A stretch of 64,000 nucleotides of DNA from an uncultured Lachnospiraceae bacterium (GCA_947164865.1 CAMUYA010000018.1:1-64000); one strand, 5' to 3'; positions 18,765-27,590 are shown, counted from the stretch's first letter. Notes: generated from the letters alone by a model not told the origin. Made by a program: numbers and translations.

Positions 18765-19925
18765 TCAGATCATGCTTTCGCCCGCAAGCCTTTCTTCGAG
18801 CCCCAGAAAATCGAGTGCCGTGGCCGCAATGTCTGCAAAGCTCTTTCTCGTTCCGAGGTCCTTCGCTTCGATCTTTTTCCCATAAAGAAGCATGGGGGTA
18901 TATTCCCGGGTGTGATCGGTTGTCTTTGTGTATGAAGGATCACAACCGTGATCGGCCGTAATGAGGAGTGCATCATCCTCCCTCATCTTTCCGAGTATCT
19001 GCGGAAGCTTTTCGTCAAAATAAGTAAGGGCCTGCGCATATCCGTCCACATCGCGCCTGTGGCCGTAAAGCATGTCGTAATCAACCAGATTGACAAAGCA
19101 GAGCCCGTCAAAGTCCTTATCCAGATACTCAAGTGTCCTTTCTATTCCCTCTGCGTTTCCGGATGTATATACGTATTCCGTGATGCCTTTTCCGGCAAAT
19201 ATATCATTTATCTTGCCCACAGCGATCACGTCTTTGCCTTTATTCTTGAGTACATCCAGCATTGTATCTCCCGGAGGCAGAAGTGAAAAGTCGTGCCTTC
19301 TCGGGGTTCTCTCATAATTTCCGTCGGCGCCGATAAAGGGCCTTGCTATAACTCTTCCCACACCGTGCTCTCCGGTGAGGATCTTTCTGGCGATCCTGCA
19401 GTATTCATAAAGCTGCTCGCAAGGGACTACATCCTCATGCGCAGCTATCTGAAATACGCTGTCCGCCGATGTGTATACGATCAGATCACCTGTCTTTACA
19501 TGTTCATCGCCGTAATCATTGATCACCTTTGTGCCGGAGTAGGGTTTGTTGCAGAGCACTCCCCTTCCGGTCTGCCGGGTAAATTCATCGAGTACTTCCT
19601 TAGGAAAGCCGTCGGGATAGGTAGGCAGAGGTCTGGGTGAAACAAGTCCCGCGATCTCCCAGTGACCGATGGTGGTATCCTTTCCGGCACTCTTTTCCGT
19701 CATTCTCGCTATCATGGCGCTGTGGGGCTTACCCTTGTCCGTGTTTCCGCTCACCTCCACGCCCTCTATCTGATACAGTCCCAGCTCTCTCATGTTGGGG
19801 ATATTCAGCTTATCGCTCTTTGATACGGCGCCTATAGTATTAACACCAAAATCCCCGAAGCTCGCCGCATCAGGCATCTCACCTATGCCGAAACTGTCAA
19901 GTACTATTATGAAAAATCTGCTCAT
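18765..19925 (-). CDS. deoB: Phosphopentomutase
   Basis: DeoB interconverts ribose-1-phosphate or deoxyribose-1-phosphate and the 5-phosphates in nucleoside breakdown and salvage. It is an alkaline-phosphatase-superfamily enzyme with two Mn ions. The N-terminal metal site DSFGIGEMPDA and the C-terminal TADHGCDP and DHTREYTP motifs are present, and the length of 386 residues is normal. The frame is open to 19958, but the ATG at 19925 (MSRFFIIVLDSFG) is behind GGAGG at 6 nt and matches the family start. It begins one base after the nnr stop codon, so translation is coupled. Confidence 0.96.
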   Translation of the reverse strand: MSRFFIIVLDSFGIGEMPDAASFGDFGVNTIGAVSKSDKLNIPNMRELGLYQIEGVEVSGNTDKGKPHSAMIARMTEKSAGKDTTIGHWEIAGLVSPRPLPTYPDGFPKEVLDEFTRQTGRGVLCNKPYSGTKVINDYGDEHVKTGDLIVYTSADSVFQIAAHEDVVPCEQLYEYCRIARKILTGEHGVGRVIARPFIGADGNYERTPRRHDFSLLPPGDTMLDVLKNKGKDVIAVGKINDIFAGKGITEYVYTSGNAEGIERTLEYLDKDFDGLCFVNLVDYDMLYGHRRDVDGYAQALTYFDEKLPQILGKMREDDALLITADHGCDPSYTKTTDHTREYTPMLLYGKKIEAKDLGTRKSFADIAATALDFLGLEERLAGESMI

Positions 19926-19926
19926 A

Positions 19927-21543
19927 TCAATCCTCCGCCTGATTGTTTTTCTGCTCATCCCGGATCTCTTTTATGACACCGGGAAGCGATATGATGATAT
20001 CTCCCGCAGTGACCGAATCCTCCGCCATATTGTCAAGGCACGCGCTGCCCGCGAGACCGTGAATATAAACAGCGTTAAGTACCGCCGTAAACGCTTCGTA
20101 TTTTTCCGTTTTGGCACAGACCGCAACAAGCGCCGCTGTGATGCCCGCCAGCACATCTCCGCTTCCCGCCGTCGCCATTCCGTTATTCCCGGTGCTGACG
20201 AGCACAGCCTTACTGCCGTCGCTCACGCAGGTCACCGCATCCTTTGCAACAAGGATGACTCCTGCATCTGCCGCATATTCATTTGAGCACTTGATGATAT
20301 CCGATTTAAGCTCAGTGGCACTCTTACCCGTGAGGCGCGAAAGCTCGCCTATGTGAGGGGTAAATATGGTAACTGCACTTCTTCTTTGTATGATTTCCCG
20401 GAAGTCCTGACCGGAGCGCTCCCGATCACCGGCCGAGATGATATTAAGTGCATCCGCATCCAGCACAAAAGGCTTATCCCCCGCATTTTCCAACAAAAAT
20501 CCCAACAGCCTGCTGCTCTCTTCTCCCGTACCTATACCCGGCCCGGCCAGTATCACGTCGGCCCAGGCTATATCCTGCCGTATCTTTTCTTTCGTTTCGG
20601 ATATTTCCCCGGCTGATGCTGCTTTGCTCCTAAGAGTGGTGACCATCGCCTCGGGAACGGTCTTTTTGAGTATGTCCGCATTCCCACTGCGGGTTATCAC
20701 CTTTACCATTCCCGCCCCGGACTTAAGTGCCGCGATGCTTGCCAGCACGCATGCTCCGCTTATATCTTCATTTCCGGCATAAATAAGAACCTTCCCGAAC
20801 GTACCCTTATTACCATCATCAGGGCGCACGGGAAGGCTGCCTGTCACATCTTCTTTTTCCATAACAAAACAACGACCCTGCTGCCCGCCTTCCTCATCAA
20901 GCCATGCGAGTGATCTCTCCGTTATGCCGATATTGGCTATAAGGAGCTTCCCAACATAATCTTTACCCGGGAACAGGATCTGTCCGCGCTTGGCAAAGCC
21001 GAAAGTCACTGTGATATCGGCTCTGAAAGCACTGCCCATCACTGATCCCGTATCGGCATTTATCCCACTGGGGATATCAAGTGCCACACGGAATCCCTTG
21101 AAATGATTTAATTTATCAATAAAAAGGGCTGCCACATCGGTGAGCGGCCGGTTTAATCCGATACCGAAAAGAGCATCAACCACAATATCGTACCCGTCTT
21201 CAAGCGCATCCTTTGAGACAGGTACCAAACCGTATTTATCAAGAATATCCTTCTGCCTCTCAAACAGCTCACTGTGCTTTCCCCCGTCAAAAGGAATGCA
21301 GTAATCCGCACTGTAGCCGCCTTCATACATTATCCTGGCAAGAGCCAGCCCGTCGGCACCGTTATTGCCCGTGCCGCACACGACAAGAGTCCTTGAATCC
21401 TCATACATCTTTCCGCAATTGCAGATAGATATAAATGTGGTAAGCGCTGCTCTCTCCATGAGCACCACAGGCTCTATCCCAAAATATTCGGATGTGTAAG
21501 CATCGCACTTTTTCATCTGCGAAGCGGTCAGAATCTCTCTCAT
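19927..21543 (-). CDS. nnr: Bifunctional NAD(P)H-hydrate epimerase and ADP-dependent dehydratase
   Basis: This enzyme repairs hydrated NADH and NADPH. The N-terminal YjeF_N epimerase domain (about 1-215) shows GTGNNGADGLALAR and the VDALFGIGLNRPL segment. The C-terminal CARKD-like dehydratase domain (about 235-530) shows GPGIGTGEE, the DADALN motif and NGMATAGSGDVLAGI, which binds ADP. At 538 residues it is the usual fused bacterial form. It starts at 21543, 3 bp after the small upstream gene, and leads directly into deoB. Confidence 0.95.
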   Translation of the reverse strand: MREILTASQMKKCDAYTSEYFGIEPVVLMERAALTTFISICNCGKMYEDSRTLVVCGTGNNGADGLALARIMYEGGYSADYCIPFDGGKHSELFERQKDILDKYGLVPVSKDALEDGYDIVVDALFGIGLNRPLTDVAALFIDKLNHFKGFRVALDIPSGINADTGSVMGSAFRADITVTFGFAKRGQILFPGKDYVGKLLIANIGITERSLAWLDEEGGQQGRCFVMEKEDVTGSLPVRPDDGNKGTFGKVLIYAGNEDISGACVLASIAALKSGAGMVKVITRSGNADILKKTVPEAMVTTLRSKAASAGEISETKEKIRQDIAWADVILAGPGIGTGEESSRLLGFLLENAGDKPFVLDADALNIISAGDRERSGQDFREIIQRRSAVTIFTPHIGELSRLTGKSATELKSDIIKCSNEYAADAGVILVAKDAVTCVSDGSKAVLVSTGNNGMATAGSGDVLAGITAALVAVCAKTEKYEAFTAVLNAVYIHGLAGSACLDNMAEDSVTAGDIIISLPGVIKEIRDEQKNNQAED

Positions 21544-21546
21544 CTT

Positions 21547-21819
21547 TTATTTTCCCTGTTCCTGTCCGAGAAATGCTTTGAGCGGCGTAACTCTTCCCGC
21601 GATGGCAATGATCTCGTCGCGGCTGTTCTCAACATATTCCGTGAGGCTTCCTATCTCTTCTTCCGAAAAGCCGGAATTCCTGACAGTCTTAACTTCTGCT
21701 CCCGCATCCGCCAGAAGAAGCTCCGCGCTCTTATCTCCATCCGTGAAAAGAAGATATATCGATTTAGCGCCATCCTTTCTGAAAACAGGAGAAACGCTCA
21801 TTTTGATCTCGTTATTCAT
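21547..21819 (-). CDS. Small hypothetical protein, 90 residues
   Basis: I do not recognise this protein. The frame is open to 21852, but the first ATG overlaps a TATAAT box, so a transcript from that promoter would begin downstream of it. The ATG at 21819 (MNNEIKMSVSPVF) with AAAAGGA upstream is the better start. The protein is soluble and looks alpha/beta: FRKDGAKSIYLLFTDGDKSAELLLADA resembles a short sheet and helix, then a GFSEEEIGSLTEYVE helix. It is the first gene of the run ahead of nnr, deoB and the signalling genes. Its separation from nnr is 3 bp, so a link to nucleotide repair or salvage is possible but only inferred from position. Confidence 0.65.
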   Translation of the reverse strand: MNNEIKMSVSPVFRKDGAKSIYLLFTDGDKSAELLLADAGAEVKTVRNSGFSEEEIGSLTEYVENSRDEIIAIAGRVTPLKAFLGQEQGK

Positions 21820-21850
21820 AGGCAGGCTGATCCTTTTGATAATTGCATAC

Positions 21851-21926
21851 ATTATAGCCTTTAGATAATTAAAACGCAGTTTTAATTATAGCCCTTAGAT
21901 AATTAAAACGCAGTTTTAATTATAGC
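21851..21926 (-). repeat. 34-bp tandem repeat carrying TATAAT boxes
   Basis: Two complete copies of a 34-bp unit and a partial third lie between the divergent small gene and the riboswitch. Each unit contains an ATAATTAAAAC-GCA-GTTTTAATTAT palindrome (21865-21889 and 21899-21923), and on the minus strand TATAAT recurs at 21851-21856, 21885-21890 and 21919-21924. It is probably a duplicated promoter/operator for the minus-strand genes. Confidence 0.75.
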
Positions 21927-21973
21927 ATATATAATTGAAAATAAGTAGAAAATATGATAACATCTTCCGTTGT

Positions 21974-22259
21974 GTGTATATGTCCGAAGGATGTGCCGGA
22001 GTAATGATAAACTCCGGGGTCCGGGGAACACGGAATGGAGTGAAAGTCTCCGCGAGTCGGTCACTGTGAAGCGCAGGTTCTGTAGGGTGGATACAGCAGG
22101 CATAAGGAACTGCGTCGGCACGCCATCTGCATCCAAACACTCCTCCCCATGCAAGCATGGTCGGAGCGTTCGTAAGCAGACGGCTGCCTTATGCCGTAAC
22201 ATTGCGATAAGTCAGATACGTGGGCTTATACACTTGTTTTTGCCGAAACCGAAAACAAG
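21974..22259 (+). ncRNA. Cobalamin riboswitch with downstream hairpin
   Basis: The leader contains the cobalamin riboswitch landmarks in order: GGGGAACACGG, GGAGTGAAAGTCTCC, GTCGGTCACTGTGA, and the closing AAGTCAGATACGTGGGC. The P1 stem pairs 21974-21985 with 22222-22233. A large peripheral region with a CATGCAAGCATG hairpin lies between. Immediately after P1, CTTGTTTT (22233-22240) pairs with AAAACAAG (22252-22259), ending one base from the AAAGGAAAA ribosome site of the next gene. There is no T run, so control is probably at translation start. This is the best single clue that the following operon handles a corrinoid. Confidence 0.88.
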
Positions 22260-22275
22260 AAAGGAAAATGAAAAA

Positions 22276-22674
22276 ATGAATAATCTTAAATCAATTGTCC
22301 GCAAGGCTGCTGCTCTTGCGGCTGTCTGTGTGCTCGCATTCGGGCTTACCGCATGCGGCGCCAAGGGGAAGAAGATCACCATCGAAGTGACGGGACCCGA
22401 CGGAGTCAAGAGCTCCTTTACCGGAAGAACCGATGATGAATTTCTCTATGATGCCATCGGCGATATCGACGGAGTAACGATAGACGGTTACGACAGCGAC
22501 TGGGGCTATTACATCACCACCGTTAACGGCATCGAGGCAAACTATGATACCGACGGAGCTTACTGGTCCCTTTATGTAAACGGAGAGTACGGTCAGAACG
22601 GTGTTTCCACCCAGCCTGTCACCGAAGGCGATGTTTACGGCTTTGTTTATGAAGTCTATCAGGCCGCTGAATAA
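22276..22674 (+). CDS. DUF4430 lipoprotein, putative corrinoid-binding beta domain
   Basis: This 132-residue protein has a lipoprotein signal with the lipobox LTAC at about residues 24-27, so it is anchored outside the cell membrane. The rest is one DUF4430 domain: ITIEVTGPDGV, an acidic DGVTIDGYDSDWGYYITTVNG stretch, then AYWSLYVNGEYG and VTEGDVYGFVYE. DUF4430 is the fold of the beta domain of animal intrinsic factor and transcobalamin, which closes over cobalamin. As the first gene after the cobalamin riboswitch and upstream of an ECF transporter, it probably captures a corrinoid for uptake. The frame extends upstream through the riboswitch, but the ATG at 22276 gives the signal peptide and has AAAGGAAAA ahead of it. 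A DUF4430 protein could also bind another ligand. Confidence 0.87.
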   Translation: MNNLKSIVRKAAALAAVCVLAFGLTACGAKGKKITIEVTGPDGVKSSFTGRTDDEFLYDAIGDIDGVTIDGYDSDWGYYITTVNGIEANYDTDGAYWSLYVNGEYGQNGVSTQPVTEGDVYGFVYEVYQAAE

Positions 22675-22762
22675 AGCTCATACCTGACGATCGGTCATGC
22701 ATTCCACCTGCGTAGCCTTTCGTCAGATCAAAGCATGATAGCCGGATCAGCCGGCGAAAGAA

Positions 22763-24565
22763 ATGTTGAAACCGGAGAATTTATTCGCCAAATCAGGAAA
22801 GCATTCCCCTTCCCGTCTCATACTATCGGGCTTGGTTTTGTTGTCCCTTTTTGCGGGTATTTTCTCCTATTTCAGCTTTTCATCAGATTCAGAATTTCGT
22901 TTATTTCCTTCTCCCATACATGCATCTGCCGCTTCCGAACAGGATGCATCATATTATTTTGATATCGTCAGTCAAAACATAAATGACATCCTCATCTGGA
23001 AAATTGAAACAGAAGGTGCCTCCGACCTTCAGGATCTGATCGATACCTCATTTGCGGATGACCCCATAAGCGGCACTAACCAGAATTATATAACTTCGAT
23101 CATTCAGAATCCGTATATAGATGCGGATCTTTCAAAATATATTTCTTCTCTCGGACAAGCTCTCGACAGTGCGGTCGCTTCCGAGGAGGGAATCTTTCCC
23201 ACTTCTCTTCAGAAGTCACTTGCCACTCTCAAGATATGTATTGATCATGAAAACGCAAAGAAGCCCGCGGAAGATGAAACAAAGGATCATGAGCTTTCAG
23301 ATTATGTAAACCGGTCCACACTGGATACCGCAATTAACCACACGATAGGTGAAAAAGGTATCATGTCCTATATCTGGGGGCTTTACATGCTTGATACCTG
23401 CAGATTTTCCTACGATGATGTCAACAGGTATGATTATGATGAAGTGATAGAAACACTCATTTCCTACCAGTGCAGCGACGGCGGATATACCTTATCCGGA
23501 GATGTCGGTGATGTTGATGTGACCGCTATGGCCATGCAGGTTCTCGCGCCCCATGTCCCTTCACCTTTAAGGTCAGCCTGGTTCCCGATAGACTCTCTTG
23601 TTGTGGAATCCGTGTCCGCTTCAAGAGAATTCCTTGATACTCATCAGTTAGAGGACGGCGACTACGAAAGTTTTGGTACCAGGTGCTCGGAAAGCACGGC
23701 TCAGGCTACACTGGCTTATGCTTCCATGTACAACGGTTTCTTAATACCCGTCAGAACCGATATGCTGTCTGAACGCCGCCTGCTTGATGGTTTGCTGCTG
23801 TACAAGCAGGAGGACGGCGGATTCGCCCACACCTTCGGTCTTCCGTCCAACGATATGGCATCCTCGCAGGTGCTGCAGGCTCTCACCGCTATGCTCCCAG
23901 CCGATGGCTCCGGCAGTATAAACGCACCGATGATTCGGCAGGCTTCGGATATAAAGCCTGATCCGGGCTCAAAAGGTGCAGGAAAAGGAAACCACGCCGG
24001 GGCACTGCGGATAATTATCCCGGTCGCATTCTCGGCTATAGCCGTCGGGGCAGGCGTTTTCTTTACGATAAAAAGGAAAAAGGTTATTCATCTTGTTTCC
24101 GCAATACTTATCGCAGCGCTTTTTACCGGAGTTTTCTTCGCTCTCGACATCCGGTCGAAATCGTATTTTGAAAACAGGGAAAGCACAGTCCTTCTCTCAT
24201 CTTCCGACAAAAACGCCTCGGAGATCACTTTTACCATCAGCGCCCACACTGTTACGGACGAGGAGATATACCCTCCAAAAACGCTTTATGTTGCGGAGGA
24301 TTCAACTGTGTTTGAGATCCTGTGTGAAGTGTGCCGCACGGAAAGCATTCAGCTCGATTACGAGAAAAACTCCGTATACGGACTTGCCTATATCAAGGGG
24401 ATCGATTCGATCTACGAATACGATCACGGCGACCTTTCAGGCTGGATGTACCGCGTAAACGGCGAGCTTCCCAATATTGGCTGCGGATATTTCAAGGTAA
24501 AAGACGGCGATACTGTAGAAATCCTTTACTCAACAAATATAGGGAGGGACCTTGGCGATGATTGA
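22763..24565 (+). CDS. Intrinsic-factor-like membrane protein: alpha-barrel, two helices, DUF4430
   Basis: The 600-residue chain starts with a signal or anchor helix (about 20-42). Residues 45-400 carry QxxDGG repeats typical of the alpha6/alpha6 barrel shared by prenyltransferases and the cobalamin-binding alpha domain of transcobalamin: YQCSDGGYTLSGD, QLEDGDYESFG, KQEDGGFAHTFG, each followed by a TAQAxxAL-type helix. A low-complexity Gly/Lys linker follows, then a hairpin of two membrane helices (about 414-437 and 441-462), then a DUF4430 beta domain (about 484-600) with GWMYRVNGELPNIGCGY. The same alpha-beta pair makes up animal intrinsic factor. Both domains should face outside. It overlaps ecfT by 8 bp. 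Corrinoid binding is inferred from fold and context. Confidence 0.85.
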   Translation: MLKPENLFAKSGKHSPSRLILSGLVLLSLFAGIFSYFSFSSDSEFRLFPSPIHASAASEQDASYYFDIVSQNINDILIWKIETEGASDLQDLIDTSFADDPISGTNQNYITSIIQNPYIDADLSKYISSLGQALDSAVASEEGIFPTSLQKSLATLKICIDHENAKKPAEDETKDHELSDYVNRSTLDTAINHTIGEKGIMSYIWGLYMLDTCRFSYDDVNRYDYDEVIETLISYQCSDGGYTLSGDVGDVDVTAMAMQVLAPHVPSPLRSAWFPIDSLVVESVSASREFLDTHQLEDGDYESFGTRCSESTAQATLAYASMYNGFLIPVRTDMLSERRLLDGLLLYKQEDGGFAHTFGLPSNDMASSQVLQALTAMLPADGSGSINAPMIRQASDIKPDPGSKGAGKGNHAGALRIIIPVAFSAIAVGAGVFFTIKRKKVIHLVSAILIAALFTGVFFALDIRSKSYFENRESTVLLSSSDKNASEITFTISAHTVTDEEIYPPKTLYVAEDSTVFEILCEVCRTESIQLDYEKNSVYGLAYIKGIDSIYEYDHGDLSGWMYRVNGELPNIGCGYFKVKDGDTVEILYSTNIGRDLGDD

Positions 24566-25406
24566 CAGGATCCACCCTCTTACGCTGCTTATTTATTTCC
24601 TCTATGCAGGCATGATAAGCGCTTTTTCGAGAAACCCGTTTATGCACGGACTTACTCTGATATGCGGCATGATCATGCTCTTTACGTGGAATGAGTTTGC
24701 AAAAGTATTGCGTAAGATTCCCCTGTTTCTTTTGTTTTTTGTGCTGATATCAATATTCAATCCATTCTTTTACCACAACGGAAACACGGTCCTGTTCTAT
24801 ATGGCGGGAAGGCGTATCACTCTGGAAGCCCTGCTTTTCGGCGCAGACAGCGCTCTTATGGTCATCGGTGTGATGGTATGGTTTATCAGCCTGTCCCATT
24901 ATATGACAGGAGACAAAGTGCTCTATCTTTTCGGAAGAGTATCCGCCAAAGGCGCAACAATCATTTCTCTTGTCATGAGGCTTATTCCGCATTATATCGG
25001 TTACATCCGCTCATACAGGCGTCATCAGAAGCTCCTGGGACTATACGGCGACGGGAGCTTTATCGAGAGCGTCCGTGCTGAAGGAAAGATCTTTGCGGGA
25101 TTTCTCACCTGGTCCCTTGAGCATTCAATGACAACGGCCGACTCCATGACATCCCGGGGATACGGAGTCACCCGTAGACGGAGTTTTTCGCCTTTCCGTT
25201 TCAGGGCTAAGGACATTTTGGTCCTGTGCATTTCTGTCGTATGCGCCGCGATCATGACAGCAGGGATCACATCAGGCGGCTTTGCCACAGAGTATTATCC
25301 CGTGATAGTACTTCCTGCCCCGGGTCTGACTTTCATTTTGATGTGCCTGGTTTACATAATTTCAGTATCAATAATACCCCTGATATCGTTCATAAAAGAT
25401 CGCTGA
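24558..25406 (+). CDS. ecfT: ECF transporter T component
   Basis: This is the transmembrane coupling subunit of an energy-coupling-factor importer, CbiQ/EcfT family, 282 residues with about six hydrophobic segments. The cytoplasmic coupling helix motif is ADSMTSRGYG (family consensus A-x-x-x-RG), which contacts the ATPases. A TTG at 24552 is only 4 nt from GGGAGG, so I use the ATG at 24558 at 10 nt. The start overlaps the end of the intrinsic-factor-like gene in ATGATTGA, indicating coupling. It works with the fused ATPase and the S component downstream. Confidence 0.93.
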   Translation: MIDRIHPLTLLIYFLYAGMISAFSRNPFMHGLTLICGMIMLFTWNEFAKVLRKIPLFLLFFVLISIFNPFFYHNGNTVLFYMAGRRITLEALLFGADSALMVIGVMVWFISLSHYMTGDKVLYLFGRVSAKGATIISLVMRLIPHYIGYIRSYRRHQKLLGLYGDGSFIESVRAEGKIFAGFLTWSLEHSMTTADSMTSRGYGVTRRRSFSPFRFRAKDILVLCISVVCAAIMTAGITSGGFATEYYPVIVLPAPGLTFILMCLVYIISVSIIPLISFIKDR

Positions 25407-25453
25407 TCAGCAAAAAACGCTGACAATATAACCGGTAACCATCGGAGAGATAA

Positions 25454-26926
25454 ATGGATATCCTTAATATAAATAACCTCAACTTCACATACAGCAGATA
25501 CAGCGAAGGCGGCGCAAAGCCGGCAACTGAGCCTGCTCTCAAAGACCTTTCCCTCTCCGTAAAGGAGGGAAGCATAGTAACGATCTGCGGCCCCACAGGC
25601 TGCGGCAAATCCACTCTTCTGAAGCTGATCAAGCAGGAAATAGCGCCGGAAGGTGCGCTGACAGGAGAAATATCTTTTGCCGGGAAAAAGCTCTCCCTTC
25701 TCCCGCCAAAGGAACAGGCGGAAAAGATCGCACTGCTTTTCCAGAATCCCGAGGATCAGATCGTCACCGACAAAGTCTGGCATGAAATTGCTTTTGGACT
25801 TGAAAATCTCGGCTATAAACGCAGCGACACGGAAAACCGGATTGCGGAGATCCTTTCCTTTTTCAGGCTCGAATCGATATCGGATGAAAACACCGCTTCT
25901 CTTTCCGGCGGACAGAAGCAGCTTGTGCTTTTGGCCTCGCTTCTGGCCATCTCTCCAAAGCTTCTGCTGCTGGATGAGCCAATTTCGCAACTTGACCCCG
26001 AAGCCGCGGAGATTTTCCTCTCCACACTTAAAAGGCTCCATGACCAGCTTGGAATAACAATGATAATAGCAGAGCACAAAATTGAAAGCCTGCTGCCCAT
26101 AACCGACAAGCTTGTGCTCATGGATAAGGGAAAGATCATCGCTCAGGGAAATCCCGAAGAAGTGCTTCCCGCAGTTAGAAAGCTCCTTCCCCCCATTGAT
26201 ATAAATGCCCGTTTCCGTCGTAAGCCGGGTGAAGGAAACGGCCCGGAACCGGAAAACAGTGGATCCTCCGCAGCTTCAGAGCAGAGTAAACCGGCCCTCT
26301 CTCTCCGTGATGTGTACTTCAGATATGATAAAAATTCCAAAGATGTGATCCGCTGTCTCAGCTCTGAATTTATGCCGGGGAAGTGTTACGGAATATTCGG
26401 GTGTAATGCCGCAGGAAAGACGACTCTGCTCAATCTGATCTCCGGATTATGTAAACCGCAGGAGGGAAAGCTCTCCTATTCGGTCAGGAAGCCGTCCATA
26501 TCCTACCTTCCCCAGAATGTTGACCTTTTATTCGTGGGAAATACTATCAGGAGCGACCTTGCGTTAGTGGGATTAAAGCCGGAAAACTATCCAGATTATG
26601 TAAACTCATTTAGTCCCGATTCGAGCCCCTATGACCTGAGCGGAGGAGAAAAGCAGCTCCTTGCTCTGGCAAAGATCACCGCATCATCACCGGATATCAT
26701 ACTTCTCGACGAACCCACAAAAGGACTCGACCCGAATATGGCCCGAGTGATGCTCGAAGAACTGAACAGGTTTACAAAAAGCGGAAAAACCGTGATTATG
26801 TCAACGCATGACCTTAATTTTGCATATGCTGCCGCTGATTATTGCTCCATAATGTCCATGGGAAGGCTGACAGATTTTAAACCGGCCGAGGAATTTTTCA
26901 GGCAGAACAGACTTTATTCCATATGA
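25454..26926 (+). CDS. ecfA: ECF transporter ATPases A1 and A2 fused in one chain
   Basis: The 490-residue protein holds two complete ABC ATPase domains. The first (about 1-245) has GPTGCGKST, the Q-loop FQNPEDQIV, LSGGQKQL and LLLLDEP. After a linker of about 30 residues rich in Pro, Gly and Ser, the second (about 275-490) has GCNAAGKTT, LSGGEKQL and IILLDEP. ECF importers use a heterodimer of two ATPases; here both are in one gene. It follows ecfT by 47 bp with GGAGAG ahead of the ATG and overlaps the S component gene by ATGA. Both active sites look intact. Confidence 0.94.
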   Translation: MDILNINNLNFTYSRYSEGGAKPATEPALKDLSLSVKEGSIVTICGPTGCGKSTLLKLIKQEIAPEGALTGEISFAGKKLSLLPPKEQAEKIALLFQNPEDQIVTDKVWHEIAFGLENLGYKRSDTENRIAEILSFFRLESISDENTASLSGGQKQLVLLASLLAISPKLLLLDEPISQLDPEAAEIFLSTLKRLHDQLGITMIIAEHKIESLLPITDKLVLMDKGKIIAQGNPEEVLPAVRKLLPPIDINARFRRKPGEGNGPEPENSGSSAASEQSKPALSLRDVYFRYDKNSKDVIRCLSSEFMPGKCYGIFGCNAAGKTTLLNLISGLCKPQEGKLSYSVRKPSISYLPQNVDLLFVGNTIRSDLALVGLKPENYPDYVNSFSPDSSPYDLSGGEKQLLALAKITASSPDIILLDEPTKGLDPNMARVMLEELNRFTKSGKTVIMSTHDLNFAYAAADYCSIMSMGRLTDFKPAEEFFRQNRLYSI

Positions 26927-27552
26927 TTTTTGAAAGATACTATATTTTAATATCAATCGTTATTATTACGGGATCCCTCGCAGTGGTTTTCCTGCGCCTC
27001 GACAGACGCCGCACCGGAGTGCGCAGGCTTATTCTCATCTCTGTAATGACGGCTCTTTCCATCGTAAGCCGTTTTATCTTTGCCGCCCTTCCCGCATTCA
27101 AGCCCATGGCAGCCATAGTCATCCTGACGGGGGTATACCTTGGGCCCGAAGCAGGCTTTTTGTGCGGATGCCTCTCGGCTTTTATCTCCAATTTCTATTT
27201 TGGGCAGGGCCCCTGGACACCTTTCCAGATGACTGCTCTGGGACTTATAGGACTTATCGCTGCCCTTATAGGGAAGCTTCTTGCGGGAGCAAAGCCCCCT
27301 GTAAGCAGATTGCGCCTTCCCATCCTGTGCATATACGGACTTGTATCCGGAGTGTTTTACTCCTTCTTTCTTGATACCTGGACCATGCTCTGGACTTACG
27401 GCACAATAAACGGCGAAGGCTATCTTGCCGCCCTCGCCGCTGCTGTTCCCTACACTGTCCTCTATTCGGTTTCAAATGCTGTGTTTATCCTGCTTTTGGA
27501 CCCTCCGTTCGGAAAACGGCTGGGCAGGATCATCACCAAGTACAAGATCTGA
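26923..27552 (+). CDS. ECF transporter S component, probable corrinoid specificity
   Basis: The 209-residue protein has six or seven hydrophobic helices and the pattern of ECF S components: FKPMAAIVILTGVYLGPEAGFLCG, then SNFYFGQGPWTPFQM. This type occurs in Clostridia and Lactobacillales next to cobalamin riboswitches (CbrT-like), and here it closes a riboswitch-led operon, so it most likely binds cobalamin or a precursor in the membrane. The substrate is inferred from context, since S components are too divergent to assign by eye. The start is the ATGA overlap with the ATPase gene; the first 25 residues form one helix. Confidence 0.85.
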   Translation: MIFERYYILISIVIITGSLAVVFLRLDRRRTGVRRLILISVMTALSIVSRFIFAALPAFKPMAAIVILTGVYLGPEAGFLCGCLSAFISNFYFGQGPWTPFQMTALGLIGLIAALIGKLLAGAKPPVSRLRLPILCIYGLVSGVFYSFFLDTWTMLWTYGTINGEGYLAALAAAVPYTVLYSVSNAVFILLLDPPFGKRLGRIITKYKI

Positions 27553-27590
27553 TCACATCCAGCCTCCAGGCTTTAATTCCGCGGATCCCG

